From: Gallionella sp.
GTDB lineage: Bacteria > Pseudomonadota > Gammaproteobacteria > Burkholderiales > Gallionellaceae
Reading direction: 5' to 3'
NCBI GenBank assembly: GCA_029850565.1
Contig: JARCRR010000173.1
Location: 1 to 6,841 of the forward strand
DNA length: 6,841 bases
Positions 1-6,510 of the stretch are shown here, piece after piece. Position numbers and translations under genes: made by a program. The notes beneath the pieces were generated by a model. That model saw only the letters and a list, made by a program, of their open reading frames with translations, ran no database searches and was not told the DNA's origin. The number at the start of each line of letters is the position of its first letter. Position 1 is the first letter of the stretch.

Positions 1-1
1 C

Positions 2-1711
2 GTGCTGGATGGCACATCGCTGGCGGGTTCGCCTGGCACCCCGGGCTCGCCTGCCGTGGCGGCAACTTGGCCCACCGGTCTGGTGAAGTTTTCAGGCAAG
101 ACAAAGGATCAAAGCCCGGGTGCCGTGTTGGAAAACACGTTGAGTGGCTCAGCCAGCATCTTGCTGGGCAGTCATGTTGTTTCGAGTAGCAACCTAACGA
201 TAGGTAGGAAAAAAAGCGCGTCAAGTGCGGTGAGCGCAATTGTGACTGCGATTGGCGCGGGAGGTGTCATCAAAGCCTATATCGGAGGAAATTCGGTTAC
301 TTCTACTTGCGCTGCGCAGGGAACCGACACTCTGTGTCTGGTGGATACGTCCGGCGCATACGATAACAACGGGCAAACCGTGACCTTGGGTAATCTAACC
401 TTGCCCGGTACCATGACATGGTCAATCACGGATACGACGGGAGGCACCAATGCTTCGCCTGCCATACCTGCTACGCCCGCCACGGGTTGGAGCAATTTCA
501 AACCGGCATTGACCGTTACCACCTTCAATGGCGGCAATAATGCCTTGACTGGGGTGACCGTGACTTCCGACTGCAGTTCAGTGAATGGCGCCTCGGATGC
601 GCACATTCACCAGTACGACGACAAGTATGACCGCACCGGTGTTGATTTCCTCAATCCCAGCGCGACTTCTCACAAACTGGCCAAAGCCATCACCTCCAAC
701 ACCATCGAATACAAGGTGTTGATGCATAACCAGTACCTCAATCCGGCCGTCAAGTTCCACGTCGGCAATTCCTCGTACGAACCGAGCCAGGATGTGGGAT
801 ATGTTTCGGTCAAGGATTACCAGACCTCGGCGACACTCGATCTGGCGGCTTTGCCGATCTATTCCGGTACCAGCAAGACGACTGGCGTGACAGGCAAGAT
901 GATCGGCAGTCTGGTGGTTAACATGCCGACGGATGCACTGAGTGTCAAGGATTGGTGGGGTAACGGCGACATGCGTGTGGGGCTGCATCCGATCAATCCG
1001 GGATGCGGGGGGCGTACTGGCGGCACGACGGATGGCAATATGTATCAGCCAGTCATTCCGCCGGCCAACGGAGTGGATGGCCCCGGCATCAAGGGTTGGT
1101 CGGCCAGCACGGTATCTCTGAATTCGATTGGCGTACGCCATGGTGGCGCGCTGACCGTGCAGATCATCAAAGCGACTACGCCCAACAGTGCCATCGAGTT
1201 GAATGACTCAAACGGGCGCCCAGAATATGGCTGGCGCATCAAGAGCGGTGAAGTGGCGAATTATGTGTTGGCCGAGTATACGGTGTTTTGGCATCATCCT
1301 AGTAACGGCTGCTACGGGGATCCGGCGTGGACCAAGATTCCCGGTCCCGATAACGGGAGTAGCACAGCGACGACACCTGCTGCCGGATCCACTGACCCGA
1401 AACTCGGTGATCTGTCCGGCACTAGTGGCGGCACCGTGTCCAGTGTGACCGTGACTGTGACAGGCAACGTAATGACCACGACCATCACGTATAGCAGTGG
1501 CGGCCAAGCCATCATCACTCGCACTACAAACGCAGATAATTCAGTTACTATCGTGACGCGCGATGCCGACTGCGTAGCCTCGGGCGCGGGATGTCAGGGC
1601 ATCACGGATACTGTTTATGGTACATCGGGCAATATATTGACGGGTGGTGACGAACGCGGTAATCAGGTCAGGACGGGCCGTGTTTCTTGGCATGAGTTGA
1701 TCCGCGAATAA
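2..1711 (+). CDS. pilY1: PilY1/PilC-like type IV pilus tip-associated protein, C-terminal part (5' end outside window)
   Basis: This is the last 569 or so residues of a larger protein; the frame is open to the left edge, so the GTG at position 2 is not a real start. PilY1/PilC proteins sit at the tip of type IV pili or in the periplasm and help extension, adhesion and surface sensing. The assignment rests on the gene directly downstream (a pilE-type pilin, the usual order in betaproteobacterial minor-pilin operons), on a C-terminal block that I recall from PilY1-like proteins (HIHQYDDKYD at 201-210, KDWWGNGDMR at 316-325, NYVLAEYTVFWHH at 420-432) and on the ending GRVSWHELIRE, typical of this group. 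The calcium-binding beta-propeller of PilY1 is not seen and would lie upstream. Seven cysteines (103, 112, 191, 335, 437, 524, 531) fit an exported protein. Residues 450-510 are Gly/Ser/Thr/Val-rich, with an alternating SVTVTVTG stretch. Family identity is good but not proven without the N-terminus. Confidence 0.72.
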   Translation: MLDGTSLAGSPGTPGSPAVAATWPTGLVKFSGKTKDQSPGAVLENTLSGSASILLGSHVVSSSNLTIGRKKSASSAVSAIVTAIGAGGVIKAYIGGNSVTSTCAAQGTDTLCLVDTSGAYDNNGQTVTLGNLTLPGTMTWSITDTTGGTNASPAIPATPATGWSNFKPALTVTTFNGGNNALTGVTVTSDCSSVNGASDAHIHQYDDKYDRTGVDFLNPSATSHKLAKAITSNTIEYKVLMHNQYLNPAVKFHVGNSSYEPSQDVGYVSVKDYQTSATLDLAALPIYSGTSKTTGVTGKMIGSLVVNMPTDALSVKDWWGNGDMRVGLHPINPGCGGRTGGTTDGNMYQPVIPPANGVDGPGIKGWSASTVSLNSIGVRHGGALTVQIIKATTPNSAIELNDSNGRPEYGWRIKSGEVANYVLAEYTVFWHHPSNGCYGDPAWTKIPGPDNGSSTATTPAAGSTDPKLGDLSGTSGGTVSSVTVTVTGNVMTTTITYSSGGQAIITRTTNADNSVTIVTRDADCVASGAGCQGITDTVYGTSGNILTGGDERGNQVRTGRVSWHELIRE

Positions 1712-1730
1712 GTGGAACAGAAAGGAAGAT

Positions 1731-2171
1731 ATGAAGACACAAAGGGGATTCAGTCTGGTCGAACTGATGGTGGCTTTGGTGATAGTCGGCATCCTCGCGG
1801 CCATCGCAATCCCCAGCTTCTCCGGATATCAGGTGCGTAGTGCGCGTGCCGTGGCGCAAAAGGAATTGCTGGAAATGGCTGCATCGCAGGAAAAGATCTA
1901 TCTGAATTCAAGTGCATACACGACCAGCGTTTCTGCTGTATACAACGGTCAGAGTGGCGGGGGATTGAACCGTACCACCGAAAAGACAAGCGATGGCAGA
2001 TATGATCTTTCATGTAATGGATGCACCGCACAAGCCTTCGAGTTGCGCGCCATTCCCGTGCCGGGATCAGCGCAGGATGATGATGGCTGTATTCTGATTC
2101 GCGAGAACGGGCTACGTCAGTGGCATCAAGGGTCGGACGCATGTGCTGCAGCTTCGCCGATCGCTTGGTGA
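1731..2171 (+). CDS. pilE: Type IV minor pilin, PilE type
   Basis: A 146-residue prepilin that is inserted in the inner membrane, processed by the prepilin peptidase and built into the type IV pilus. The class III signal is clear: a short basic leader MKTQRG, cleavage between G6 and F7, Glu at +5 of the mature protein (E11), and a hydrophobic helix at residues 7-29 with the usual P28. The C-terminal pair C120 and C138 matches the D-region disulfide of pilins, and the protein ends in Trp as many PilE proteins do. A second pair, C95 and C98 (CNGC), is less usual. The start is supported by an AAGGA site at 1722-1726. It lies 19 bases after the PilY1-like gene and is followed by a strong hairpin terminator, so it is the last gene of the minor-pilin operon. 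Whether it is a minor pilin or a major subunit cannot be settled from sequence alone; the position after pilY1 favours minor. Confidence 0.93.
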   Translation: MKTQRGFSLVELMVALVIVGILAAIAIPSFSGYQVRSARAVAQKELLEMAASQEKIYLNSSAYTTSVSAVYNGQSGGGLNRTTEKTSDGRYDLSCNGCTAQAFELRAIPVPGSAQDDDGCILIRENGLRQWHQGSDACAAASPIAW

Positions 2172-2202
2172 GCGAAAGATGTAGAACGCCGATTGGCATA
2201 TG

Positions 2203-2235
2203 ACAAAACAGCGGGTTCGCCCGCTGTTTTGTTTT
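2203..2235 (+). terminator. Rho-independent terminator after pilE
   Basis: A perfect 13-bp inverted repeat (2203-2215 with 2220-2232) encloses a TTCG tetraloop. The stem is GC-rich near the loop, and TTTT is reached at 2232-2235, with further Ts inside the 3' arm. It begins 31 bases after the pilE stop codon and should end the pilus transcript. Its base is A/T pairs, so the U-tract is effectively partly paired. It lies immediately upstream of the next gene's apparent start. Confidence 0.9.
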
Positions 2236-2240
2236 AAAGA

Positions 2241-3293
2241 ATGATTTTTCGGAACGATAAGTTGAGATCGAATTTGGTGATAGGTGCGGGCGCACTGGGA
2301 CTGGCGACGGCTGAGGGGCTCTTGCGTCAAGGTGCAGCCGTGACCGTGTTGGAACACGGCCAAGTCGGGCAAGAATCCTCTTGGGCGGGGGGAGGCATAT
2401 TGTCTCCGCTGTGCCCTTGGGATTACCCGGAAGAGGTGACGCAACTCGCGCTGCGCGGGATGGCGATGTTCGAGGACATGGCGGACACCTTGTGCCAGAC
2501 GACGGGCATCGATCCCGAATATCGACGTTGCGGCATGTTGGTGATGCCGCCGTTCGATGTGCAGGCCGCAGACCTGTGGTGTGCGAAACATGGATTTGCG
2601 GTCGAGCAACGCGGCGAGGCTTTGTTTTTGCCCGATGTCGCTCAAGCGCGTAATCCCCGGTTACTGCAAGCCTTGCGTGCCAGAGTGGAGTCTTTGGGAG
2701 GGCGCATCGTGGAGCAATGCGCCGTCAACGAGATCATCTCCGATTCGGATCAGGTAACGCGTCTGGCAACTGCGCAAGGCGATTTCGTTGCGGACAGCTA
2801 CATCGTGACGGCAGGTGCGTGGAGCAAGGCTTTGCTGGGAGAACAGGCTTTGCATGCCGACATCAAGCCGATACGCGGACAGATGTTGCTGTTCAAATTC
2901 GATACGCCGCCGTTACCGCATATCGTGCTGCAAGACGGGCTTTACCTCATCCCGCGCAAAGATGGTCACTTGCTGGTCGGTAGCACCTTGGAAGATGTGG
3001 GTTTCGACAAGTCCACAACTGATGAAGCGTGCGCGATGTTGTTGCAGCGTGCGACCATGCTATTGCCGCGCCTGAAAGACATGCCTGTCGTCAAACACTG
3101 GGCGGGCCTGCGTCCTGCCTCGCCGGGCAACCTTCCCACGATCGGTCGGCATCCACATCTGCATAATCTGTTCATCAACAGCGGACACTTCCGCTATGGC
3201 GTGACCATGTCTCCCGCCAGTGTGGAAGTGCTGTTGAACGAGATGGATGGGACAGCGCAACCTTTCGATGTATCGGCTTATCGTTGGCGTTAA
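2241..3293 (+). CDS. thiO: FAD-dependent glycine oxidase ThiO family (D-amino-acid oxidase fold)
   Basis: A 350-residue flavoenzyme of the DAO family. ThiO oxidises glycine to iminoglycine, which ThiG uses to build the thiazole of thiamine. The Rossmann motif VIGAGALG is at residues 13-20, with the ribose-binding acid E38, then the SSWAGGGILSP block at 46-56 that is typical of ThiO. IRGQMLLF lies at 211-218. The WAGLRP block (287-292) and NSGHFRYGVTMSP (313-325) form the C-terminal FAD/substrate region. Y235 and R291 align by eye with the Tyr and Arg that hold the substrate carboxylate in Bacillus subtilis glycine oxidase; the neighbouring Met of that enzyme appears as Leu here (L250). Length is normal. 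No other thi gene is in the window. The ATG lies six bases past the hairpin and lacks a clear ribosome-binding site; TTG at 2262, with GGAA seven bases before it, would give the more usual short N-terminus. A related D-amino-acid dehydrogenase is a less likely alternative. Confidence 0.87.
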   Translation: MIFRNDKLRSNLVIGAGALGLATAEGLLRQGAAVTVLEHGQVGQESSWAGGGILSPLCPWDYPEEVTQLALRGMAMFEDMADTLCQTTGIDPEYRRCGMLVMPPFDVQAADLWCAKHGFAVEQRGEALFLPDVAQARNPRLLQALRARVESLGGRIVEQCAVNEIISDSDQVTRLATAQGDFVADSYIVTAGAWSKALLGEQALHADIKPIRGQMLLFKFDTPPLPHIVLQDGLYLIPRKDGHLLVGSTLEDVGFDKSTTDEACAMLLQRATMLLPRLKDMPVVKHWAGLRPASPGNLPTIGRHPHLHNLFINSGHFRYGVTMSPASVEVLLNEMDGTAQPFDVSAYRWR

Positions 3294-3296
3294 GCG

Positions 3297-3326
3297 TTGC
3301 CCGAGTGTCACGCACCCGCATATAAT
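3297..3326 (+). promoter_or_regulatory. Sigma70-type promoter of the tRNA-Thr gene
   Basis: A perfect -10 box TATAAT lies at 3321-3326, with a -35 candidate TTGCCC at 3297-3302 (four of six bases match TTGACA) and an 18-base spacer. Transcription would begin near 3333, about six bases before the mature tRNA 5' end. The -35 box starts four bases after the thiO stop. With no terminator after the tRNA, the same promoter may also serve the transporter genes downstream. Confidence 0.75.
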
Positions 3327-3338
3327 CCCAAGCCGTAG

Positions 3339-3414
3339 GCCGATGTAGCTCAGTTGGTAGAGCAACGCACTCGTAACGCGTAGGTCAACAGTTCGATTCT
3401 GTTCATCGGCACCA
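3339..3414 (+). tRNA. tRNA-Thr, anticodon CGT
   Basis: A 76-base cloverleaf with encoded CCA. The acceptor arm 3339-3345 pairs fully with 3404-3410; discriminator A3411; CCA 3412-3414. The D stem is 3348-3351 with 3360-3363, and the T stem 3387-3391 pairs fully with 3399-3403 around TTCGATT. The anticodon loop is CTCGTAA (3370-3376), anticodon CGT at 3372-3374, reading the threonine codon ACG. G1-C72 and C2-G71, together with G35 and U36, agree with threonine identity. The sequence resembles Escherichia coli thrW as I recall it. One oddity is an A-C mismatch closing the anticodon stem (A3369 and C3377; positions 31 and 39). No partial copy of the tRNA end is seen in the window, so there is no sign of an integrated element. 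Confidence 0.96.
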
Positions 3415-3450
3415 TTTCTCTCGCTTCGTAGCACACAGTCTGGAGCAACA

Positions 3451-4626
3451 ATGACTTTCGCTCGCCTCAATCGACTTCCTCTTAAAAAGATTGCCATCGC
3501 CGTTCTCACGCTTGCTTTAGCCGCCACATTGTTCGGCGTATTCGGCGGGGCAAAACCGATCCCAGTCACGTTGCAAAAGATAGAGCGCGGCGATGTGGAA
3601 GCCTCCGTGAGCAACACGCGCGCCGGAACGGTGAAGGCATGCCGCCGCGCCAAGATGTCGCCACCCGCGGGCGGGCAGATCGCCAAGCTGCGCGTGAAGA
3701 AAGGCGAACGCGTCAGCAAGGGGCAGGTGTTGTTGGAACTGTGGGACGATGATCTGCATGCACAGGAAGGATTGGCCCAGGAGCAACTGAAGGTCTCGCA
3801 AAGCCGAGTACAAGAGGTGTGCGGCTTGGCCGAGGCGGCCGAGCGCGATGCGGTGCGCTCGCAAGAGTTGCGTGCCAAGGGTTTCATCTCTGCGCAGATG
3901 CTGGATCGTGCATTGACCGATGCGGCAGCGCGCAAAGCGGCGTGTAATTCTGCGCGTGGAGATATCGAACAAAGCAGATCGCGCATCACGATGGCGCAGG
4001 CGACATTGGAGCGAATGACCTTGCGTGCACCTTTCGACGGTGTGGTCGCCGACATCAGCGGCGAGTTGGGCGAATACGCCACACCTTCACCGCCGGGCAT
4101 CCTGACCATCCCCGCCATTGATCTCATCGACGATAGCTGCCTCTATGTGAGTGCGCCTATCGACGAAGTGGACGCCGCCAAACTCAAGATAGGCCAACGC
4201 AGTCGCATCACTTTGGATGCCATCAGAGGACGCAACTTCAGCGGCAAGGTGCGCCGTATCGCACCCTATGTGCTCGATCTGGAAAAACAGGCGCGCACCG
4301 TCGAAGTCGAGGTCGAATTCGACAAGCTGGCAAAAGAAGAGAACCTGTTGGTCGGCTACAGCGCCGATGTCGAGATCGTGCATGATGTGCGCAATCAAGT
4401 GTTGCGCGTGTCGACGCAGAATCTGATGGAAGGAAGCCGCGTCATGTTGTTCGGTCAAGACGGGGTGCTGGAAGAGCGCAAGGTCACCACCGGATTATCC
4501 AACTGGGAGTTCGCCGAGATCCTGTCCGGCTTGTCGGAGGGCGACCAGGTCGTGTCCTCGCTGGATAGAGCAGGTGTTAAGGCAGGTGTTAAGGTCGTTC
4601 AAGAAGAAGCAAAACCGGCGAAATGA
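3451..4626 (+). CDS. HlyD/MacA-type periplasmic adaptor subunit (membrane fusion protein) of an ABC exporter
   Basis: A 391-residue inner-membrane-anchored adaptor that would link the transporter to an outer-membrane channel. A basic start is followed by one hydrophobic segment at about 12-32; no lipobox cysteine is seen, so it is an anchor or signal peptide rather than a lipoprotein. The N-terminal lipoyl half is at 68-98 (PPAGGQIAKLRVKKGERVSKGQ core), a helical hairpin rich in Ala, Glu, Gln and Arg runs from about 100 to 188, and the second lipoyl half is at 190-213 (LRAPFDGVVADI). A beta-barrel covers about 230-312 and a membrane-proximal domain about 315-385. TGGAG at 3441-3445 supports the start. 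The gene lies 36 bases after tRNA-Thr, and its TGA overlaps the ATPase start as ATGA. A 12-base tandem duplication gives AGVKAGVK near the C-terminus. It is MacA-like in build, but substrate and exact subfamily are unknown. Confidence 0.9.
   Translation: MTFARLNRLPLKKIAIAVLTLALAATLFGVFGGAKPIPVTLQKIERGDVEASVSNTRAGTVKACRRAKMSPPAGGQIAKLRVKKGERVSKGQVLLELWDDDLHAQEGLAQEQLKVSQSRVQEVCGLAEAAERDAVRSQELRAKGFISAQMLDRALTDAAARKAACNSARGDIEQSRSRITMAQATLERMTLRAPFDGVVADISGELGEYATPSPPGILTIPAIDLIDDSCLYVSAPIDEVDAAKLKIGQRSRITLDAIRGRNFSGKVRRIAPYVLDLEKQARTVEVEVEFDKLAKEENLLVGYSADVEIVHDVRNQVLRVSTQNLMEGSRVMLFGQDGVLEERKVTTGLSNWEFAEILSGLSEGDQVVSSLDRAGVKAGVKVVQEEAKPAK
4570..4593 (+). repeat. 12-base tandem direct repeat inside the adaptor gene
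   Basis: GCAGGTGTTAAG occurs twice without a gap (4570-4581 and 4582-4593). The units are identical and in frame, each encoding Ala-Gly-Val-Lys (residues 374-377 and 378-381), close to the adaptor C-terminus. Exact identity, including the third codon positions, suggests a recent slip duplication. Confidence 0.95.
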
Positions 4627-5303
4627 TCGAACTGCAAAACGTCAGCCGCACCTTCACCGTCGGCGATCAACAAGTCGCCGCTCTGCGTGATATCAATCTG
4701 CGACTGGATGCGGGCGAGTACATCTCCATCATGGGGCCGTCCGGCTCCGGCAAATCCACCATGCTCAATCTACTCGGCCTGCTCGATAGGCCGTCGGAGG
4801 GCACATACCTGCTCGACGGTGGCAATGTCACGGACCTGAGTGATGAGCAGCAGGCGCACGTGCGCAGCGAGAAGATCGGTTTCGTATTCCAGTCCTTCCA
4901 TCTGGTGCCGCGCCTCACGGCGGCGCAGAACGTCGAACTGCCCATGATCTTGGCGGGCGTCCCGGCTGAGGAACGCAGGCAGCGTGTCGAGGTGTTGATG
5001 CAGAACTACGGACTGGCGGCGCGTGCGGATCACAGGCCGGACCAGCTTTCCGGTGGCCAGCGCCAGCGTGTCGCCATCGCGCGAGCCACGGTGATGCGCC
5101 CCACGGTTCTGTTGGCCGACGAACCGACCGGCAATCTTGATCGCAACACCGGATGGGAAGTGCTCAAGCTGCTGGAAGGTCTGCTGGAGCAAGGCATCAC
5201 GCTGGTGGTGGTGACGCACGATGCCGAGATCGGCGCACGCGCCCACCGTCAGATTCACATGCTGGACGGCAAGATACGTTCTGACGACCGACCTGCGGCA
5301 TGA
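4623..5303 (+). CDS. ABC transporter ATP-binding protein, MacB/LolD class
   Basis: A 226-residue stand-alone nucleotide-binding subunit that powers the adjoining permeases from the cytoplasm. All motifs are intact: Walker A GPSGSGKST at 38-46, Q-loop Q90, signature LSGGQRQR at 142-149, Walker B VLLADEP at 162-168 with catalytic E167, D-loop GNLD at 170-173 and H-loop H199. The phrase DEPTGNLD and the short length place it in the class that pairs with FtsX-type permeases (MacB, LolD, FtsE), which couple ATP use to movement of periplasmic domains. It starts inside the ATGA overlap with the adaptor gene and has only a weak upstream purine run, so translation is probably coupled. Its own stop overlaps the first permease start in the same way. 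In Escherichia coli MacB this domain is fused to the permease; here it is a separate protein. Confidence 0.95.
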   Translation: MIELQNVSRTFTVGDQQVAALRDINLRLDAGEYISIMGPSGSGKSTMLNLLGLLDRPSEGTYLLDGGNVTDLSDEQQAHVRSEKIGFVFQSFHLVPRLTAAQNVELPMILAGVPAEERRQRVEVLMQNYGLAARADHRPDQLSGGQRQRVAIARATVMRPTVLLADEPTGNLDRNTGWEVLKLLEGLLEQGITLVVVTHDAEIGARAHRQIHMLDGKIRSDDRPAA

Positions 5304-6508
5304 AACTCACTGACACCCTGCAGTTCGCGTCCGGCAGCCTGAAGGGGAGTCCCACACGCACACTGCTGATGATGCTCGCCATGTCCATCGGCGTGGCGGC
5401 GGTGGTCATCCTGACGGCACTGGGGGAGGGCGCACGGCGCTATGTGATCGACCAGTTCTCATCGCTCGGTACCAACCTTGTCATCGTCCTGCCCGGGCGT
5501 ACGGAAACAGCGGGTGTAGGCCCGGGGCTGATGTCGGGTCAGACGCCGCGCGATATCACGCTGGAGGATGCTCAGGCTTTGTTGCGCAGTCGTGCGATCC
5601 AGCGCATCGCCCCGCTGACTGTGGGTTCCGCCACACTGTCGCGTGATGCGCTGAACCGTGACGTGGTGGTGCTGGGCTCCACTGCCGATCTGCTCGAAGT
5701 GCGCCACATGGGTATTGCCGTGGGAAAATTCCTGCCTGCGGGCGATATCGATGAGAGCTCGTCGGTTTGCGTGCTGGGCAATCAGATGAAACAAGAGCTG
5801 TTCGGCAACGAGCAGGCGGTGGGGCAGTGGGTAAGGCTGGGCGACAGGCGTTTCCGCGTCATCGGCATATTGTCGGCGCAGGGTGAGTCCATGGGGATGC
5901 GCACCGACGAATTGGTCATCATCCCGGTCGCCTCCGCGCATCAGTTGTTCAATACCTCCGGTCTGTTCCGCATCCTCGTCGAGGCCAAGAGCCGCGATTC
6001 GGTGGAGCAGGCCAAGCACGATGCTGAAGAGATATTGGTTCAGCGCCACAGCGGCGAGCGGGATGTGACCGTCATCACGCAAGATGCGGTGCTCGCCACC
6101 TTCGACCGCATCCTCACCACGCTGACCATGGCGGTGGGCGGCATCGCCGCCATCAGTCTGGCCGTGGCCGGTGTGCTCATCATGAACGTGATGCTCATCG
6201 CCGTGGCACAGCGCGTGAAAGAGATCGGCTTGCTCAAGGCACTGGGTGCTCCACCCAAGCAGATACGCAGATTGTTCTTTGCCGAGGCCGCACTACTTTC
6301 CACGATTGGCTGTGTGGCGGGTCTGATACTCGGTTATATCGGCAGCACCATCATCGGGCAGATCTATCCCAGCTTGCCTGTATCGCCGCCGTGGTGGGCG
6401 GTGATCGCTGCCTGCGTGACGGCATTGGGTACGGGCATCCTGTTCAGCGTGTGGCCTGCACGAAGGGCGGCGCGACTCGATCCGGTAGCGGCGCTGGCGG
6501 GGAGATAG
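5300..6508 (+). CDS. ABC transporter permease, MacB/FtsX type (first of two)
   Basis: A 402-residue inner-membrane permease with the four-helix layout of the MacB/FtsX family: TM1 at about 21-41, a large periplasmic domain at about 45-268 (MacB-PCD type), then TM2 at about 274-300, TM3 at about 326-354 and TM4 at about 365-385. The cytoplasmic segment RVKEIGLLKALGA (305-317) after TM2 is the conserved contact with the ATPase, and the ending PARRAARLDPVAAL (386-399) is the usual family tail. The start is in an ATGA overlap with the ATPase gene and has no ribosome-binding site of its own, so it depends on coupling. A second, related permease gene follows after two bases. Substrate cannot be read from sequence; family members export peptides, macrolides, lipids or lipoproteins. 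Confidence 0.93.
   Translation: MKLTDTLQFASGSLKGSPTRTLLMMLAMSIGVAAVVILTALGEGARRYVIDQFSSLGTNLVIVLPGRTETAGVGPGLMSGQTPRDITLEDAQALLRSRAIQRIAPLTVGSATLSRDALNRDVVVLGSTADLLEVRHMGIAVGKFLPAGDIDESSSVCVLGNQMKQELFGNEQAVGQWVRLGDRRFRVIGILSAQGESMGMRTDELVIIPVASAHQLFNTSGLFRILVEAKSRDSVEQAKHDAEEILVQRHSGERDVTVITQDAVLATFDRILTTLTMAVGGIAAISLAVAGVLIMNVMLIAVAQRVKEIGLLKALGAPPKQIRRLFFAEAALLSTIGCVAGLILGYIGSTIIGQIYPSLPVSPPWWAVIAACVTALGTGILFSVWPARRAARLDPVAALAGR
6499..6504 (+). promoter_or_regulatory. Ribosome-binding site of the second permease
   Basis: GGGGAG lies six bases before the ATG at 6511 and overlaps the last codons of the first permease gene. It fixes the start of the truncated gene and gives it its own initiation signal, unlike the two ATGA-coupled genes before it. 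Confidence 0.7.
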
Positions 6509-6510
6509 CC

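Noticed and set aside
209..215. Run of seven A in the PilY1-like gene, possible phase-variation or frameshift site
   Set aside because: Neisseria pilC varies through a poly-G tract near the 5' end; a seven-base A run deep in the gene is short and common by chance, and the codon phase (AAA AAA AGC) does not match the classical A-AAA-AAG slippery site.
1436..1470. Short GTGACC/GTGACT-like repeats in the PilY1-like gene
   Set aside because: They encode an alternating Thr/Val beta-strand and the units are imperfect; this is protein composition rather than a DNA repeat element.
2112..2645. Minus-strand open frames opposite pilE and thiO
   Set aside because: They overlap well-supported genes and the terminator, show no domain signal, and have no plausible start signals.
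3339..3414. tRNA-Thr as an integration site for a genomic island
   Set aside because: thrW-type genes are known targets, but no integrase gene, no duplicated tRNA 3' end and no change of gene character are visible on either side in this window.
3060..4127. Long 355-codon open frame on the minus strand
   Set aside because: It runs antisense across the thiO end, the tRNA and the adaptor start, all of which have strong family or structural evidence. Its translation is Arg/Ser/Ala/Cys-rich with no recognisable motif, as expected for the opposite strand of GC-rich genes.
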